NCBI GenBank assembly: GCA_900544075.1
Contig: UQTJ01000026.1
Location: 1-44,395 of the forward strand
Direction of reading: 5' to 3'
Source: an uncultured Bacteroides sp.
GTDB taxonomy: Bacteria > Bacteroidota > Bacteroidia > Bacteroidales > Bacteroidaceae
DNA length: 44,395 nucleotides
The position numbers and the translations under genes are program-made. The notes beneath the pieces were generated by a model. It was not told the DNA's origin, made no database searches, and saw nothing but the letters and a program-made list of their open reading frames with translations. The stretch's first letter is position 1, and each line of letters begins with the position of its first letter. Of the stretch, positions 1-8,045 are shown piece by piece.

Positions 1-47
1 GCAAGATTTTCATTCTTGAAAGGGGGGTTCGATTCCCCCACGGGCTA
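1..47 (+). tRNA. tRNA-Glu (anticodon UUC), 5' part outside window
   Basis: Only the 3' half is present. The anticodon stem CAAGA/TCTTG (2-6 and 14-18) closes the loop TTTTCAT, which gives anticodon TTC (9-11) for glutamate. A T-arm of five G and five C with loop TTCGATT spans 23-39, and the 3' acceptor strand ACGGGCT is at 40-46 followed by a discriminator A. CCA is not encoded; C-A-A follows. The D-arm and the 5' acceptor strand lie outside the window, so the isotype rests on the anticodon alone. Confidence 0.9.
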
Positions 48-50
48 CAA

Positions 51-99
51 AAAAGTCGGACAATACGCATTAGAAATAATGATTGTCCGACTTTTTTTT
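51..99. terminator. Bidirectional intrinsic terminator
   Basis: A perfect 10-bp stem GTCGGACAAT/ATTGTCCGAC (55-64 and 82-91) is preceded by an A run and followed by eight or more T. It ends the tRNA transcript, and with its A run read from the other side it can also end the minus-strand ssb-gldE-PPTase transcript. Confidence 0.9.
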
Positions 100-130
100 A
101 TTTTATACGATACTTTGGAATGAAGCAACG

Positions 131-844
131 TCAGTCCAGGCAGCTGTAAGTAAAGACAAAGTCTTCCAAAACTCTGAACTCAACATCCATTTTCATCGCC
201 TTTGCAGTTCTGCTTTCAGAGGCTGACAAACTCCCATCAAAAGAAGAATATGATACCGGAGTGCCCGACAATGAAACCGAATTCACATGCAGATGACTGA
301 TAAAATCAACCTCGCTTGCATCCATCATCTTGAACATCGTTTCCTTGGCAGACCAAAACAACAGATACATGTTAAGCGTAAGCCTGTCCCTTTCCTCCTC
401 ACTGCAAACAGAACGAAATTTTTCTTCTATGAGTGACATTTCCTCAACACTAATAAAGCGCGAAATGACCTTCTTAACCCTATCTGAATGATATTCAATA
501 TCAATGCCAACCTCTTTATACGGATGAATTATAACAGCCACATACCCTTTAGTGTGCGAAATAGAAATCTTCGCATCATAGTCCTGCAAATATGGCTTTC
601 CCGATTCATAATGCGAGATACGGCATTCTCTGCCCAACATATCAAGCAGAAGTACCCTTACAGCCAGATATTCAAGCTGACGGGATGCAGACTTATATTC
701 CGAAAAATCATCCGATACAGACTTCTCTGTAAGCAAAGAACGGAGCTCCCCGGCGGTTTCCGTAACTTTCCATATCCCGCAGGCAGCTCCGTTGTATTCC
801 CATTTATTTAATATAGGCATATCCGTAAATATCAATAAACTCAA
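131..844 (-). CDS. 4'-phosphopantetheinyl transferase (Sfp/HetI type)
   Basis: A 237-residue protein with the three landmarks of the superfamily: the CoA-binding stretch ISHTKG at 95-100, the Mg-binding GIDIEY at 113-118 with Asp115, and WSAKETMFKM at 164-173 with the catalytic Lys167/Glu168 pair. The family moves 4'-phosphopantetheine from CoA to a serine of acyl or peptidyl carrier proteins. The length fits the Sfp group better than the shorter AcpS group. Its start overlaps the gldE stop by 4 bases (ATGA), so it is probably translationally coupled as the last gene of the ssb-gldE operon. Which carrier protein it serves cannot be read from the context. Confidence 0.9.
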   Translation of the reverse strand: MSLLIFTDMPILNKWEYNGAACGIWKVTETAGELRSLLTEKSVSDDFSEYKSASRQLEYLAVRVLLLDMLGRECRISHYESGKPYLQDYDAKISISHTKGYVAVIIHPYKEVGIDIEYHSDRVKKVISRFISVEEMSLIEEKFRSVCSEEERDRLTLNMYLLFWSAKETMFKMMDASEVDFISHLHVNSVSLSGTPVSYSSFDGSLSASESRTAKAMKMDVEFRVLEDFVFTYSCLD

Positions 845-2193
845 TCGTTGTTTTCTTCATTCTCTGGTTCAGGCCCTACTATAACCTTAATCTTGAGAAT
901 TCTTCTGGCATCCATCTCCAAAATCTTGAAGGTATATCTGCCAAACTTTATCTCCTCATTCAACGACGGAAACTCACCTTTCACAGCCAAAATAAATCCG
1001 GCCAAGGTTTCCGCATCGTCCGATACTTCTTCAAATTCCTCAGGATTGGTTTTCATTATCTTGTAGAAATCCGAAAGAAGAGTCTTTGCTTCAAACACAT
1101 AAACTCCGTCCGAAACCTTTATATAGGTTCTTTCCTCGTCGTCATATTCATCGTTTATCTCCCCTACTATCTCTTCTATGATATCCTCCATAGTGACTAG
1201 CCCGGATGTTCCGCCAAATTCATCAACCACTATAGCCATATGAACCTTGTTTGTCTGAAAATCTCTCAGCAAGTCGTCAATCATTTTTGTTTCAGGAACA
1301 AAAAAGGCAGGACGGATAAGTTTTCGCCAGTCAAACTCATCACCCTTGTCAAGATACGGAAGAAGGTCCTTTATATACAAAATCCCTTTCACATTATCTC
1401 TGCTGTCCTCATAAACAGGTATACGTGAATATCCGTTCTCTACCACACACTTCAGAACTTCGGAGAAAGTGGAATCTATATCAAGGTCCACCATATCAAG
1501 ACGAGAAGTCATAACCTCCTTGGCTGTTTCCTCACCAAAACGTATGATACCTTCAAGCATATTGCTTTCTTCGGATATCTCATTCTTGTCTGTCAGTTCG
1601 AGAGCCTGGGAAAGTTCGTCTACGGACAGTCCCTGCGGCTTTTTATAAGCTATCTTATTGATGAAAACAGTGGAACGCACCAACACCGACGAAATAGGCT
1701 TGAACACATGACTCAAGATATTCAATACCGGCGCTGCCTTTCTGCTGAAAGCGAGTGCATTCTGCGATGAATATATCTTCGGCATTATTTCCCCAAAAAG
1801 AAGTAACAGAAATGTAAGAATTACCGTAATCACAAGAAACTCAAGCAGTCTTGAGCCTCCGAAATCGATGACTGATGCAAAAAAGTAATTGCACAGCATA
1901 ATTATCATCACATTGACAAAATTATTTGAAATGAGAATTGTCGCCAACAATCTTTCAGAATTAGCCAACAATGATTTTATATGCGTGTCTGCACTGTGCC
2001 TTTCTTCGTCTATATCACTCAAGTCCGAAGGCGTCAGCGAAAAGAATGCTATTTCGGAAGCTGATACAAAACCAGAAGCATAAAGTAATAATACTGCTAA
2101 TATAAGAGCAATAATGGCCCCTGCGTCAGGGGCTGTAACGGTCACACCGTTAAATAAATCCGCAAAGCGGCATAAATACGAATCCGGGTCCAA
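841..2193 (-). CDS. gldE: GldE-like CNNM/CBS-domain membrane protein (HlyC/CorC family)
   Basis: 450 residues. The N-terminal half is a DUF21/CNNM membrane domain, with hydrophobic segments near residues 24-46, 90-110 and 117-140 and the family motif SASEIAFFSL. A pair of CBS domains follows (about 215-340; GYSRIPVYED and VDEFGGTSGLVTMEDIIEEIVGEI are visible). The C-terminus (about 350-435) is the CorC_HlyC transporter-associated domain. Family members are linked to Mg or other cation transport. The gene just after ssb is called gldE in Flavobacterium, where it is tied to gliding. A gut Bacteroidaceae does not glide, so the role here is probably ion homeostasis (inference). It lies 30 bases after ssb and overlaps the next gene by 4. 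Confidence 0.88.
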   Translation of the reverse strand: MDPDSYLCRFADLFNGVTVTAPDAGAIIALILAVLLLYASGFVSASEIAFFSLTPSDLSDIDEERHSADTHIKSLLANSERLLATILISNNFVNVMIIMLCNYFFASVIDFGGSRLLEFLVITVILTFLLLLFGEIMPKIYSSQNALAFSRKAAPVLNILSHVFKPISSVLVRSTVFINKIAYKKPQGLSVDELSQALELTDKNEISEESNMLEGIIRFGEETAKEVMTSRLDMVDLDIDSTFSEVLKCVVENGYSRIPVYEDSRDNVKGILYIKDLLPYLDKGDEFDWRKLIRPAFFVPETKMIDDLLRDFQTNKVHMAIVVDEFGGTSGLVTMEDIIEEIVGEINDEYDDEERTYIKVSDGVYVFEAKTLLSDFYKIMKTNPEEFEEVSDDAETLAGFILAVKGEFPSLNEEIKFGRYTFKILEMDARRILKIKVIVGPEPENEENND

Positions 2194-2223
2194 AGAATTT
2201 AATTTTAGTTAGACATAAGTTAT

Positions 2224-2673
2224 TTAGAAAGGCAAATCGTCTGATGCCTCATCTTGCACAGGAGCTTGCTGAACAGGTTGTACAGGAGAAGCAACAGGCT
2301 GCGACTGAGCTGCAGGCTGCTGAGCTCCCGGCTGTGCGGAACGTGGTGTAAGCATTTCCATGTTGTCACCGAAGATTTCAACCACATATCTCTTCACTCC
2401 ATTCTGGTCATCATAAGAACGTGAGCGTATTTTTCCTTCTATATAAAGCTTGTCTCCCTTGCGGACATACTTTTCAGCTGTTTCGGCCAGGCCTCTCCAC
2501 AAAACGATGTTGTGCCATTCCGTACGTTCAGGCACCTGAGTACCATTTGCCAACGTATAAGCACGGTCAGTTGTTGCCAACGGGAAAGTAGCTACAGCCA
2601 CTCCACTGTCAAGATATCTAACCTCAGGGTCTTTCCCTACATTACCTATTAATTGTACCTTATTCAAAGACAT
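2224..2673 (-). CDS. ssb: Single-stranded DNA-binding protein
   Basis: 149 residues. An N-terminal OB-fold (1-105) begins with the typical MSLNKVQLIGNVGKDPEVR and includes the conserved WHNIVLWRGLAETAEKYVRKG region. A Gln/Pro/Ala-rich linker (about 112-140) follows, and the acidic tip DDLPF is the docking site for partner proteins in replication and repair. Length and layout are those of bacterial SSB. It is the first gene of the minus-strand ssb-gldE-PPTase operon and has its own promoter-like site just upstream (2699-2729). Confidence 0.97.
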   Translation of the reverse strand: MSLNKVQLIGNVGKDPEVRYLDSGVAVATFPLATTDRAYTLANGTQVPERTEWHNIVLWRGLAETAEKYVRKGDKLYIEGKIRSRSYDDQNGVKRYVVEIFGDNMEMLTPRSAQPGAQQPAAQSQPVASPVQPVQQAPVQDEASDDLPF

Positions 2674-2698
2674 ATTAGAAAGTTTTTTTAATTCGCAT

Positions 2699-2729
2699 CA
2701 AAAATATAGAAAAAAAATGAAAAATCAAT
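2699..2729 (-). promoter_or_regulatory. Bacteroidetes-type promoter of ssb
   Basis: On the minus strand ATTG (2726-2729), 19 bases, then TATTTTTG (2699-2706), matching the TTTG / TAnnTTTG pattern of Bacteroides sigma-ABfr promoters with one change in the -33 box. It lies about 25 bases upstream of the ssb start codon. Confidence 0.55.
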
Positions 2730-2973
2730 CATTTTGCAGCATTTAATTGTTTATGTACCGTAAGTATGACTGCAATAAAGATATCATACCCTATAATAAA
2801 ATATGTATAAACATTCGGTTAGTGGGGAACATGGTCCTCAATCCATCATTCCGACATTTCTTCACTTGATATAAAAATGCTATTTAGCGGCAACAATATT
2901 GCCACATACCCGGCCTTACTGACCGGGAAATGACCGGTTTTATCACTTTTTTTGTAAAAATGTCGCCAATAAA

Positions 2974-3005
2974 TTTCTTAAAGAACGAGAAAAGCTATAT
3001 ATTTG
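2974..3005 (+). promoter_or_regulatory. Bacteroidetes-type promoter of the HU gene
   Basis: TTTC (2974-2977), 20 bases, then TATATTTG (2998-3005). The -7 box is a perfect match to TAnnTTTG. It predicts transcription starting near 3010 and a leader of about 45 bases. Confidence 0.6.
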
Positions 3006-3054
3006 CAGACCAAAAATTTAGATAAAGTATAACACAATAATTATTATTAGCGAA

Positions 3055-3330
3055 ATGACTAAAGCAGATATCGTAAACGAAATTGCGAAAAAGACAGGTA
3101 TTGACAAAAATACTGTACTGGTTACTTTGGAAGCGTTCATGGGTTCAGTAAAAGAATCGTTGTCTAACGAAGAAAATGTCTACCTGAGAGGTTTCGGTAG
3201 TTTCGTAGTTAAGAAGAGAGCACAGAAAACTGCTCGTAATATATCAAAGAACACTACAATAATCATCCCGGAACACAATATTCCGGTATTCAAACCAGCA
3301 AAAACTTTTACACTTTCAGTGAAGGAATAA
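3055..3330 (+). CDS. HU-family DNA-binding protein
   Basis: 91 residues, the usual length of HU/IHF. The N-terminal MTKADIVNEIAKKTGID helix pair, the GFGSFVVKKR turn and the basic arm with RNISKNTTIIIPEHNIPVFKPAKTF (about 60-85) are all present; the Pro in the arm tip is the intercalating residue that bends DNA. It acts as a nucleoid-compacting dimer or heterodimer. It is the first gene of a plus-strand unit that continues into a 30-residue ribosomal protein and rng. Which of the several Bacteroides HU paralogues it is cannot be told. Confidence 0.95.
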   Translation: MTKADIVNEIAKKTGIDKNTVLVTLEAFMGSVKESLSNEENVYLRGFGSFVVKKRAQKTARNISKNTTIIIPEHNIPVFKPAKTFTLSVKE

Positions 3331-3369
3331 TTAATTTTTTAGTATTAACCCAATAAAAATTTTAAAGCT

Positions 3370-3462
3370 ATGCCAAGCGGAAAGAAAAGAAAAAGACATA
3401 AAATGTCTACACACAAGCGTAAAAAAAGACTAAGAAAGAACAGACATAAAAGCAAAAAATAA
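3370..3462 (+). CDS. Small basic ribosomal protein, bS22 / AURKAIP1-COX24 domain-like (30 aa)
   Basis: An ATG at 3370 opens a 30-codon frame ending in TAA at 3460-3462. The product is almost entirely Lys, Arg and His with a single Met after the start, and contains KMSTHKRKKRLRKNRHK. This matches the pattern of the AURKAIP1/COX24 domain (PF08213), known from mitochondrial mS38 and from actinobacterial bS22 of the small ribosomal subunit. It sits 39 bases after HU and 117 bases before rng, and the frame is clean. I infer a ribosomal or rRNA-binding role. The gene is easily missed because of its size. Confidence 0.85.
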   Translation: MPSGKKRKRHKMSTHKRKKRLRKNRHKSKK

Positions 3463-3486
3463 TTGTTAGTCTGTCCCGACTTCAAT

Positions 3487-3535
3487 AAAGAACAAACTTG
3501 CAAAGCACTGTCACAGTCTTTCGGGTTTGTTCTTT
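3487..3535 (+). terminator. Strong hairpin between the bS22-like gene and rng (terminator or attenuator)
   Basis: An 11-bp perfect outer stem (AAAGAACAAAC at 3487-3497 with GTTTGTTCTTT at 3525-3535) encloses a second 8-bp stem with one bulged C (AAAG-C-ACTG with CAGTCTTT) and a TCA loop. The 3' arm is U-rich and is followed by GTCTTAATTAA, not by a long U run, so it may terminate only partly and thereby set the level of rng. Confidence 0.6.
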
Positions 3536-3579
3536 GTCTTAATTAAGAATTTAAACAATTTCCATTAAACCAAGAAAAA

Positions 3580-5154
3580 GTGACAAGCGAATTAGTTGTT
3601 GACGTACAGCCCAAAGAGATTTCAATAGCTCTGCTGGAGGACAAAAACCTTGTAGAGTTTCAGAAAGAAGAAAGAAACCTTTCTTTCTCCGTTGGGAACA
3701 TGTATGTGGGCAAAGTAAAGAAACTTATGCCCGGACTTAATGCATGCTTCGTGGATGTGGGCTTCGAGAAAGACGCATTCCTTCACTATCTTGATTTGGG
3801 ACCACAGTTTCATTCTTATCAGAAGTATCTAAAGCAGGTTATCAGTGACCGAAAGAAACTTTACCCTATATCAAAGGCTAATTCTCTGCCGGATATAGAT
3901 AAAGACGGCTCTATATCAAACGTATTGCAGCAAGGACAGGAAGTGATAGTTCAGATAGTGAAAGAACCTATCTCCACCAAAGGTCCGCGCCTGACATGCG
4001 AACTTTCATTTGCAGGAAGATATTTGGTACTTATACCGTTCAACGACAAAGTTTCTGTTTCGCAGAAAATCAAATCGAGCGAAGAAAGGACACGATTGAA
4101 GCAACTGCTTCAGAGCATCAAGCCAAAGAACTTCGGTATCATAGTAAGAACAGTAGCCGAAGGAAAGAGAGTAGCAGAACTTGATGCTGAACTGAAGGTA
4201 TTGCTCAAACATTGGGAAGAAACAATAACAAGGGTGCAGTCGGCCACAAAACTGCCCACATTGGTATATGAGGAAACAAGCCGTACGGTAGCTATGCTGC
4301 GCGACCTGTTCAATCCGTCATACGAAAATATTTATGTAAACGACGAAGATGTTTACAACGAAGTAAAGGACTATGTAGCTCTGATAGCTCCCGAACGCGG
4401 GAACATTGTAAAACACTACACCGGTCAGCTTCCCATTTTCGACAACTTTGCCATCACAAAGCAAATCAAATCATCATTCGGTAAGACTGTTTCATACAAG
4501 AGCGGCGCTTACCTCATTATCGAACATACCGAGGCCCTGCATGTGGTAGATGTGAACAGCGGAAACCGCTCTAAATCTGCAAACGGACAGGAAGCCAATG
4601 CCCTCGACGTAAACCTGGGTGCAGCCGACGAACTGGCACGCCAGCTCCGACTGAGGGATATGGGTGGTATAATAGTTGTCGATTTCATTGATATGAACCT
4701 TGCCGAGAATCGTCAGAAACTATACGAACGCATGTGTCAGAACATGCAGAAGGACAGAGCAAAGCATAACATCCTGCCGTTGAGCAAATTCGGCCTTATG
4801 CAAATTACACGCCAGAGAGTTCGTCCTGCAATGGACGTAACCACAGACGAAGAATGTCCGGTATGTTTCGGTAAAGGTAAAATCAAACCTTCGATACTTT
4901 TCACTGACTCACTTGAGAGTAAGTTGGACTATCTGGTCAACAAATTGAAAGTGAAGAAATTCACGTTGCATATTCACCCATATGTAGCTGCCTATGTAAA
5001 TCAGGGAATGATTTCAATCAAACGCAAATGGCAGATGAAATACGGATTTGGTATCAAAGTCATCCCTAACCAGAATCTCGCAATGCTTCAATACAAGTTC
5101 TATGATGCGAAAGGCGAAGAAATCGACATGAAGGAAGAGTTTGAAATCAAATAA
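3580..5154 (+). CDS. rng: Ribonuclease G/E family endoribonuclease
   Basis: 524 residues from a GTG start. An S1 RNA-binding domain begins near residue 36 (VGNMYVGKVKKLMPGLNACFVDVG) and is interrupted by the lineage-typical insertion at about 75-115. The catalytic DNase I-like domain carries both metal-binding aspartates: Asp324 in HVVDVNSG and Asp368 in IIVVDFIDM. The Zn-link cysteines are CPVC at 426-429. It lacks the long C-terminal degradosome scaffold of RNase E, so it is RNase G-like in size. It cuts single-stranded, 5'-monophosphorylated RNA in rRNA maturation and mRNA decay. The GTG was chosen because it gives the family N-terminus and no ATG lies closer. Confidence 0.94.
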   Translation: MTSELVVDVQPKEISIALLEDKNLVEFQKEERNLSFSVGNMYVGKVKKLMPGLNACFVDVGFEKDAFLHYLDLGPQFHSYQKYLKQVISDRKKLYPISKANSLPDIDKDGSISNVLQQGQEVIVQIVKEPISTKGPRLTCELSFAGRYLVLIPFNDKVSVSQKIKSSEERTRLKQLLQSIKPKNFGIIVRTVAEGKRVAELDAELKVLLKHWEETITRVQSATKLPTLVYEETSRTVAMLRDLFNPSYENIYVNDEDVYNEVKDYVALIAPERGNIVKHYTGQLPIFDNFAITKQIKSSFGKTVSYKSGAYLIIEHTEALHVVDVNSGNRSKSANGQEANALDVNLGAADELARQLRLRDMGGIIVVDFIDMNLAENRQKLYERMCQNMQKDRAKHNILPLSKFGLMQITRQRVRPAMDVTTDEECPVCFGKGKIKPSILFTDSLESKLDYLVNKLKVKKFTLHIHPYVAAYVNQGMISIKRKWQMKYGFGIKVIPNQNLAMLQYKFYDAKGEEIDMKEEFEIK

Positions 5155-5176
5155 AAAAGCAATAAGAAAGAAATCA

Positions 5177-5229
5177 AAGCTGCATGGCAGTCCTGAAACA
5201 AGCGAAGGATGCCATGCAGCTTCTTTTTT
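5177..5229 (+). terminator. Intrinsic terminator after rng
   Basis: The 12-bp perfect stem AAGCTGCATGGC/GCCATGCAGCTT (5177-5188 and 5211-5222) is followed by TCTTTTTTG. Confidence 0.9.
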
Positions 5230-5249
5230 GTGGCAATATGATATGGATA

Positions 5250-5281
5250 TTTGCATCATCCAACTAAAAATGCCATCTTTG
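5250..5281 (+). promoter_or_regulatory. Bacteroidetes-type promoter of the C1B peptidase gene
   Basis: TTTG (5250-5253), 20 bases, CATCTTTG (5274-5281), one base off the TAnnTTTG -7 box. It lies after the rng terminator and about 33 bases before the ATG at 5315, which supports that start. Confidence 0.6.
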
Positions 5282-5314
5282 CAACAGAAATACAAAACAA
5301 ATAACCATAGACAC

Positions 5315-6688
5315 ATGAAAAAAACATTATTCACAGCAGCCCTCGGGGCAATGGCTATCAGCGCAGGAGCTCAGCAAATCACAGAGTCTGATTTGAAGGA
5401 CATACAGTCATCATTTGTGATGGATGCTTCTACAAAGGCACTTCAAAACATAATCACAAACGAATCCAACCTGAGAAAATTATCGCTCAACAGAGAAATT
5501 CAGGGAGAAACCGACCATTATTTCAAATATAAAGTGGACGTTAAGGGTATCACAGACCAGCAGCAGTCAGGAAGATGCTGGATGTTTACTTCCATGAACG
5601 TGCTCCGTCCGTCGGTAATGAAGCAGTTCGACATCAAGGAATTCGATTTCTCACACAACTACAACTATTTCTGGGACATGTTCGAAAAGAGTAATCTTTT
5701 CCTTGAGAATGCCATAGCTACAGCAGACCACGACATGCTGGAACGCGACGTAGAGTTCTATTTCAGAACACCTGTAGGCGACGGTGGCGTATGGAACCTG
5801 TTCTACAATATCGCTGAAAAATACGGTGTAGTTCCTCAGACAGTAATGCCGGAAACCGCACACTCGAACAACACTACACAGATGCGTTCAGTGCTCAACG
5901 AACGTCTTCGCACAGGCGGTTACGAACTTCGTAATTTAGTAAACGGCAAGAAGAGCAAGAAAGAGATAGCAGAAGCCAAGAAAGCTATATTGAAAGATGT
6001 TTACAGAATCCTTTCGCTCTGCCTCGGCAATCCTCCAAGCCAGTTCGAATGGAGATATGAAACTGCTTCGGGAGAAATCAAGACACTGAAAACTACTCCT
6101 AAGGAATTCTATAACATGATCAAACCGGAAAACTACAATCCGGAATCATACGTCATGATAATGAACGACCCTACCCGCGAGTACTACAAGGTTTACGAAA
6201 TTGCAAACTACCGCAATACATACGAAGGTGTGAACTGGATATATCTTAACCTGCCTAACGATGTAATCAAAAAAGCGGCTATATCTTCTATCAAGGGCAA
6301 TGAAGCCATGTATGCATCAGTTGATGTAGCTATGTATAACTCTGCCGACGGAGTTTGTCATCCTGAAATGTTCGATTATTCCTCACTTTTCGGAATCAAG
6401 CTTGACATGGACAAGAAAGCAAGAATCCTCACAAGAGAAAGCGGTTCGGCTCATGCAATGACTCTGATGGCAGTTGATACAGATGAGAATGACCAGCCAT
6501 TGAAATGGCAGTTTGAAAACAGCTGGGGCCCTACTGCCGGTCATAACGGATATATGACGTTCACCGACAAATGGTTTGACGAATACATGTTCCGTATCGT
6601 GATAAACAAGAAATATCTTGACGAAAAATCTCTAAAGGCCGCAAAACAGAAACCTATAGCACTTCCCGCTTGGGATTATATGTTCTAA
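5315..6688 (+). CDS. Secreted C1B cysteine aminopeptidase (bleomycin hydrolase / PepC family)
   Basis: 457 residues from ATG 5315. The frame is open for 58 codons more upstream, but that part runs through the rng terminator and promoter and precedes a clear signal peptide (MKKTLFTAALGAMAISAGAQ, cleavage after about residue 20). The papain-type triad is present: Cys88 in QQQSGRCWMF, His380 in SAHAMTLM and Asn402 in FENSWG. Bleomycin hydrolases and PepC are usually cytoplasmic hexamers with aminopeptidase activity; the signal peptide puts this one in the periplasm or outside, as is common in Bacteroidetes. It is a single-gene unit between terminators. Substrate unknown. Confidence 0.92.
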   Translation: MKKTLFTAALGAMAISAGAQQITESDLKDIQSSFVMDASTKALQNIITNESNLRKLSLNREIQGETDHYFKYKVDVKGITDQQQSGRCWMFTSMNVLRPSVMKQFDIKEFDFSHNYNYFWDMFEKSNLFLENAIATADHDMLERDVEFYFRTPVGDGGVWNLFYNIAEKYGVVPQTVMPETAHSNNTTQMRSVLNERLRTGGYELRNLVNGKKSKKEIAEAKKAILKDVYRILSLCLGNPPSQFEWRYETASGEIKTLKTTPKEFYNMIKPENYNPESYVMIMNDPTREYYKVYEIANYRNTYEGVNWIYLNLPNDVIKKAAISSIKGNEAMYASVDVAMYNSADGVCHPEMFDYSSLFGIKLDMDKKARILTRESGSAHAMTLMAVDTDENDQPLKWQFENSWGPTAGHNGYMTFTDKWFDEYMFRIVINKKYLDEKSLKAAKQKPIALPAWDYMF

Positions 6689-6712
6689 AAGTCAGATTAT
6701 AATATAAACAAT

Positions 6713-6765
6713 AAGAGCCATATCATAATCTCTTTTCAATAAGAGGATTGATATGGCTCTTTTAT
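6713..6765. terminator. Bidirectional terminator between convergent genes
   Basis: The 13-bp stem AAGAGCCATATCA/TGATATGGCTCTT (6713-6725 and 6749-6761) has a T-rich tail (TTTATATTTT) on the plus side. It separates the peptidase gene from the M23 gene on the other strand. Confidence 0.8.
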
Positions 6766-6788
6766 ATTTTCAGATTAATAAAAATATC

Positions 6789-8045
6789 TTACATTCCCTG
6801 AAGTCTGTTCATAAGCGAATCACGAAGAACAGTATAAGCAGCCATGTTCTGCTGGCTTACAGGTTTCTTAGGCTGCGACTTGATAGTAAGCGGATTTATA
6901 GGCTTTCCGTTCTCAAACACACGGAAGTCAAGATGCGGTCCGGTAGAAAGCCCGGTGGAACCTACATAGCCTATCACTTCTTTCTGCTTGACTGTAGAAC
7001 CGACTTTCAAGCCTTTTGCAAAACGTGACAGGTGCATATATGTAGTGGTATATACACCGTTATGCTTGATTTTCACATAGTTTCCTCCACCGTTTGCCTG
7101 ATAACCTTTCGCAATTACTTTTCCGTTACCGATAGCATACACCGGAGTTCCGGTAGGAGCCGCATAGTCCACTCCATGATGTGCACGATAACGTTTCAGC
7201 ACCGGATGATAACGGCTGTTGGTGAAGCGTGACGAAATACGGTAGAAATCAAGCGGAGCCTTCAGAAATGCCCCTTCAAGACTGTTTCCTTTCTCATTAT
7301 AATAGAGTTCCTCGCCATCCTGAGTGAACGGAATGGCATAATATGTACTGTCCGAAGCACGGAACGAAGCCGCAAGTACATGGAAGTTCTGCAATGCATT
7401 TCCATCTACATATTCCTGCTCGTATATCACACGGAATTCATCTTCCTTCTGAAGTCCGAAAAAGTCAATTGTCCAACCGAATATATGCGAGAGAACTATC
7501 GCAAGCTGCGGCGAAGTATTACAGTCCTGCATAGCTACCCACAATGAAGAATTGATTTTACCCTTTGCCTCTTTTGTTCTCCACTCCACAGGATTCTGAC
7601 CGCGTGTAACCTTGTATTCTCCTCTCAGGTCGAAAACGACATACGATTTAGGGTCTTCCTCATAGACAAAGAACTTTGGAGTGGCAAGACTGTCCTTAGA
7701 AGTAAACATAGCATACGCTCTACCGCTACGGATTTTCCTTACATCGAATACGCCTTCTGTCTTGACATTAAGGTCGTGAATATTCTGCGAACTCAGTCCG
7801 TGATCAGATAATATAAAAGACAAATTCTGGTTAGGTTTCACTATACCGTACTTCACATTATATTTATCTACAGGAATACCATATTTGTAAGTTATTTCCT
7901 CCACTTCGGCAGAGTCCGTCACCTCCACTTCATCGAGCGACTGTTCTTCGCTCTCCATCGAACGGTAGTTATTCACTGTCAACACAGCTACAAGCACTAC
8001 CGCCACAGCCACTAAGGCCAATACTATCTTCTTCTGCTTATTCAT
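6789..8045 (-). CDS. Membrane-anchored M23 (LytM/DD-endopeptidase-like) metallopeptidase
   Basis: 418 residues. One N-terminal membrane segment (about 7-25) with little after it to suggest cleavage, an acidic stalk, a SH3-like/LysM-like middle region (about 55-270), then an M23 domain. The first Zn-ligand motif HHGVDYAAP is at 289-297. The second, normally HLH, reads HLDF (371-374), so an Asp stands where the last His ligand is expected; MHLSRF at 337-342 supplies another conserved His. M23 enzymes cut peptide cross-bridges of peptidoglycan. I believe HLDF occurs in other Bacteroidetes members, so loss of activity should not be assumed. Its first codons overlap the end of the nitroreductase gene by 8 bases. 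Confidence 0.88.
   Translation of the reverse strand: MNKQKKIVLALVAVAVVLVAVLTVNNYRSMESEEQSLDEVEVTDSAEVEEITYKYGIPVDKYNVKYGIVKPNQNLSFILSDHGLSSQNIHDLNVKTEGVFDVRKIRSGRAYAMFTSKDSLATPKFFVYEEDPKSYVVFDLRGEYKVTRGQNPVEWRTKEAKGKINSSLWVAMQDCNTSPQLAIVLSHIFGWTIDFFGLQKEDEFRVIYEQEYVDGNALQNFHVLAASFRASDSTYYAIPFTQDGEELYYNEKGNSLEGAFLKAPLDFYRISSRFTNSRYHPVLKRYRAHHGVDYAAPTGTPVYAIGNGKVIAKGYQANGGGNYVKIKHNGVYTTTYMHLSRFAKGLKVGSTVKQKEVIGYVGSTGLSTGPHLDFRVFENGKPINPLTIKSQPKKPVSQQNMAAYTVLRDSLMNRLQGM

Larger units (their letters stand above)
2674..3054. other. Intergenic region between ssb and HU, promoters only
   Basis: 381 bases with divergent promoters at its two ends (2699-2729 for ssb, 2974-3005 for HU). The middle has stops in all frames that I could follow and no recognisable gene or RNA. 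Flavobacterium carries mutY immediately upstream of ssb-gldE; none is visible here. Confidence 0.6.

Noticed and set aside
2674..3054. Remnant of mutY between ssb and HU
   Set aside because: No helix-hairpin-helix or iron-sulfur cysteine pattern could be followed in any frame.
5141..5314. 58-codon upstream extension of the C1B peptidase
   Set aside because: It runs through the rng terminator and the promoter, and the ATG at 5315 starts a typical signal peptide.
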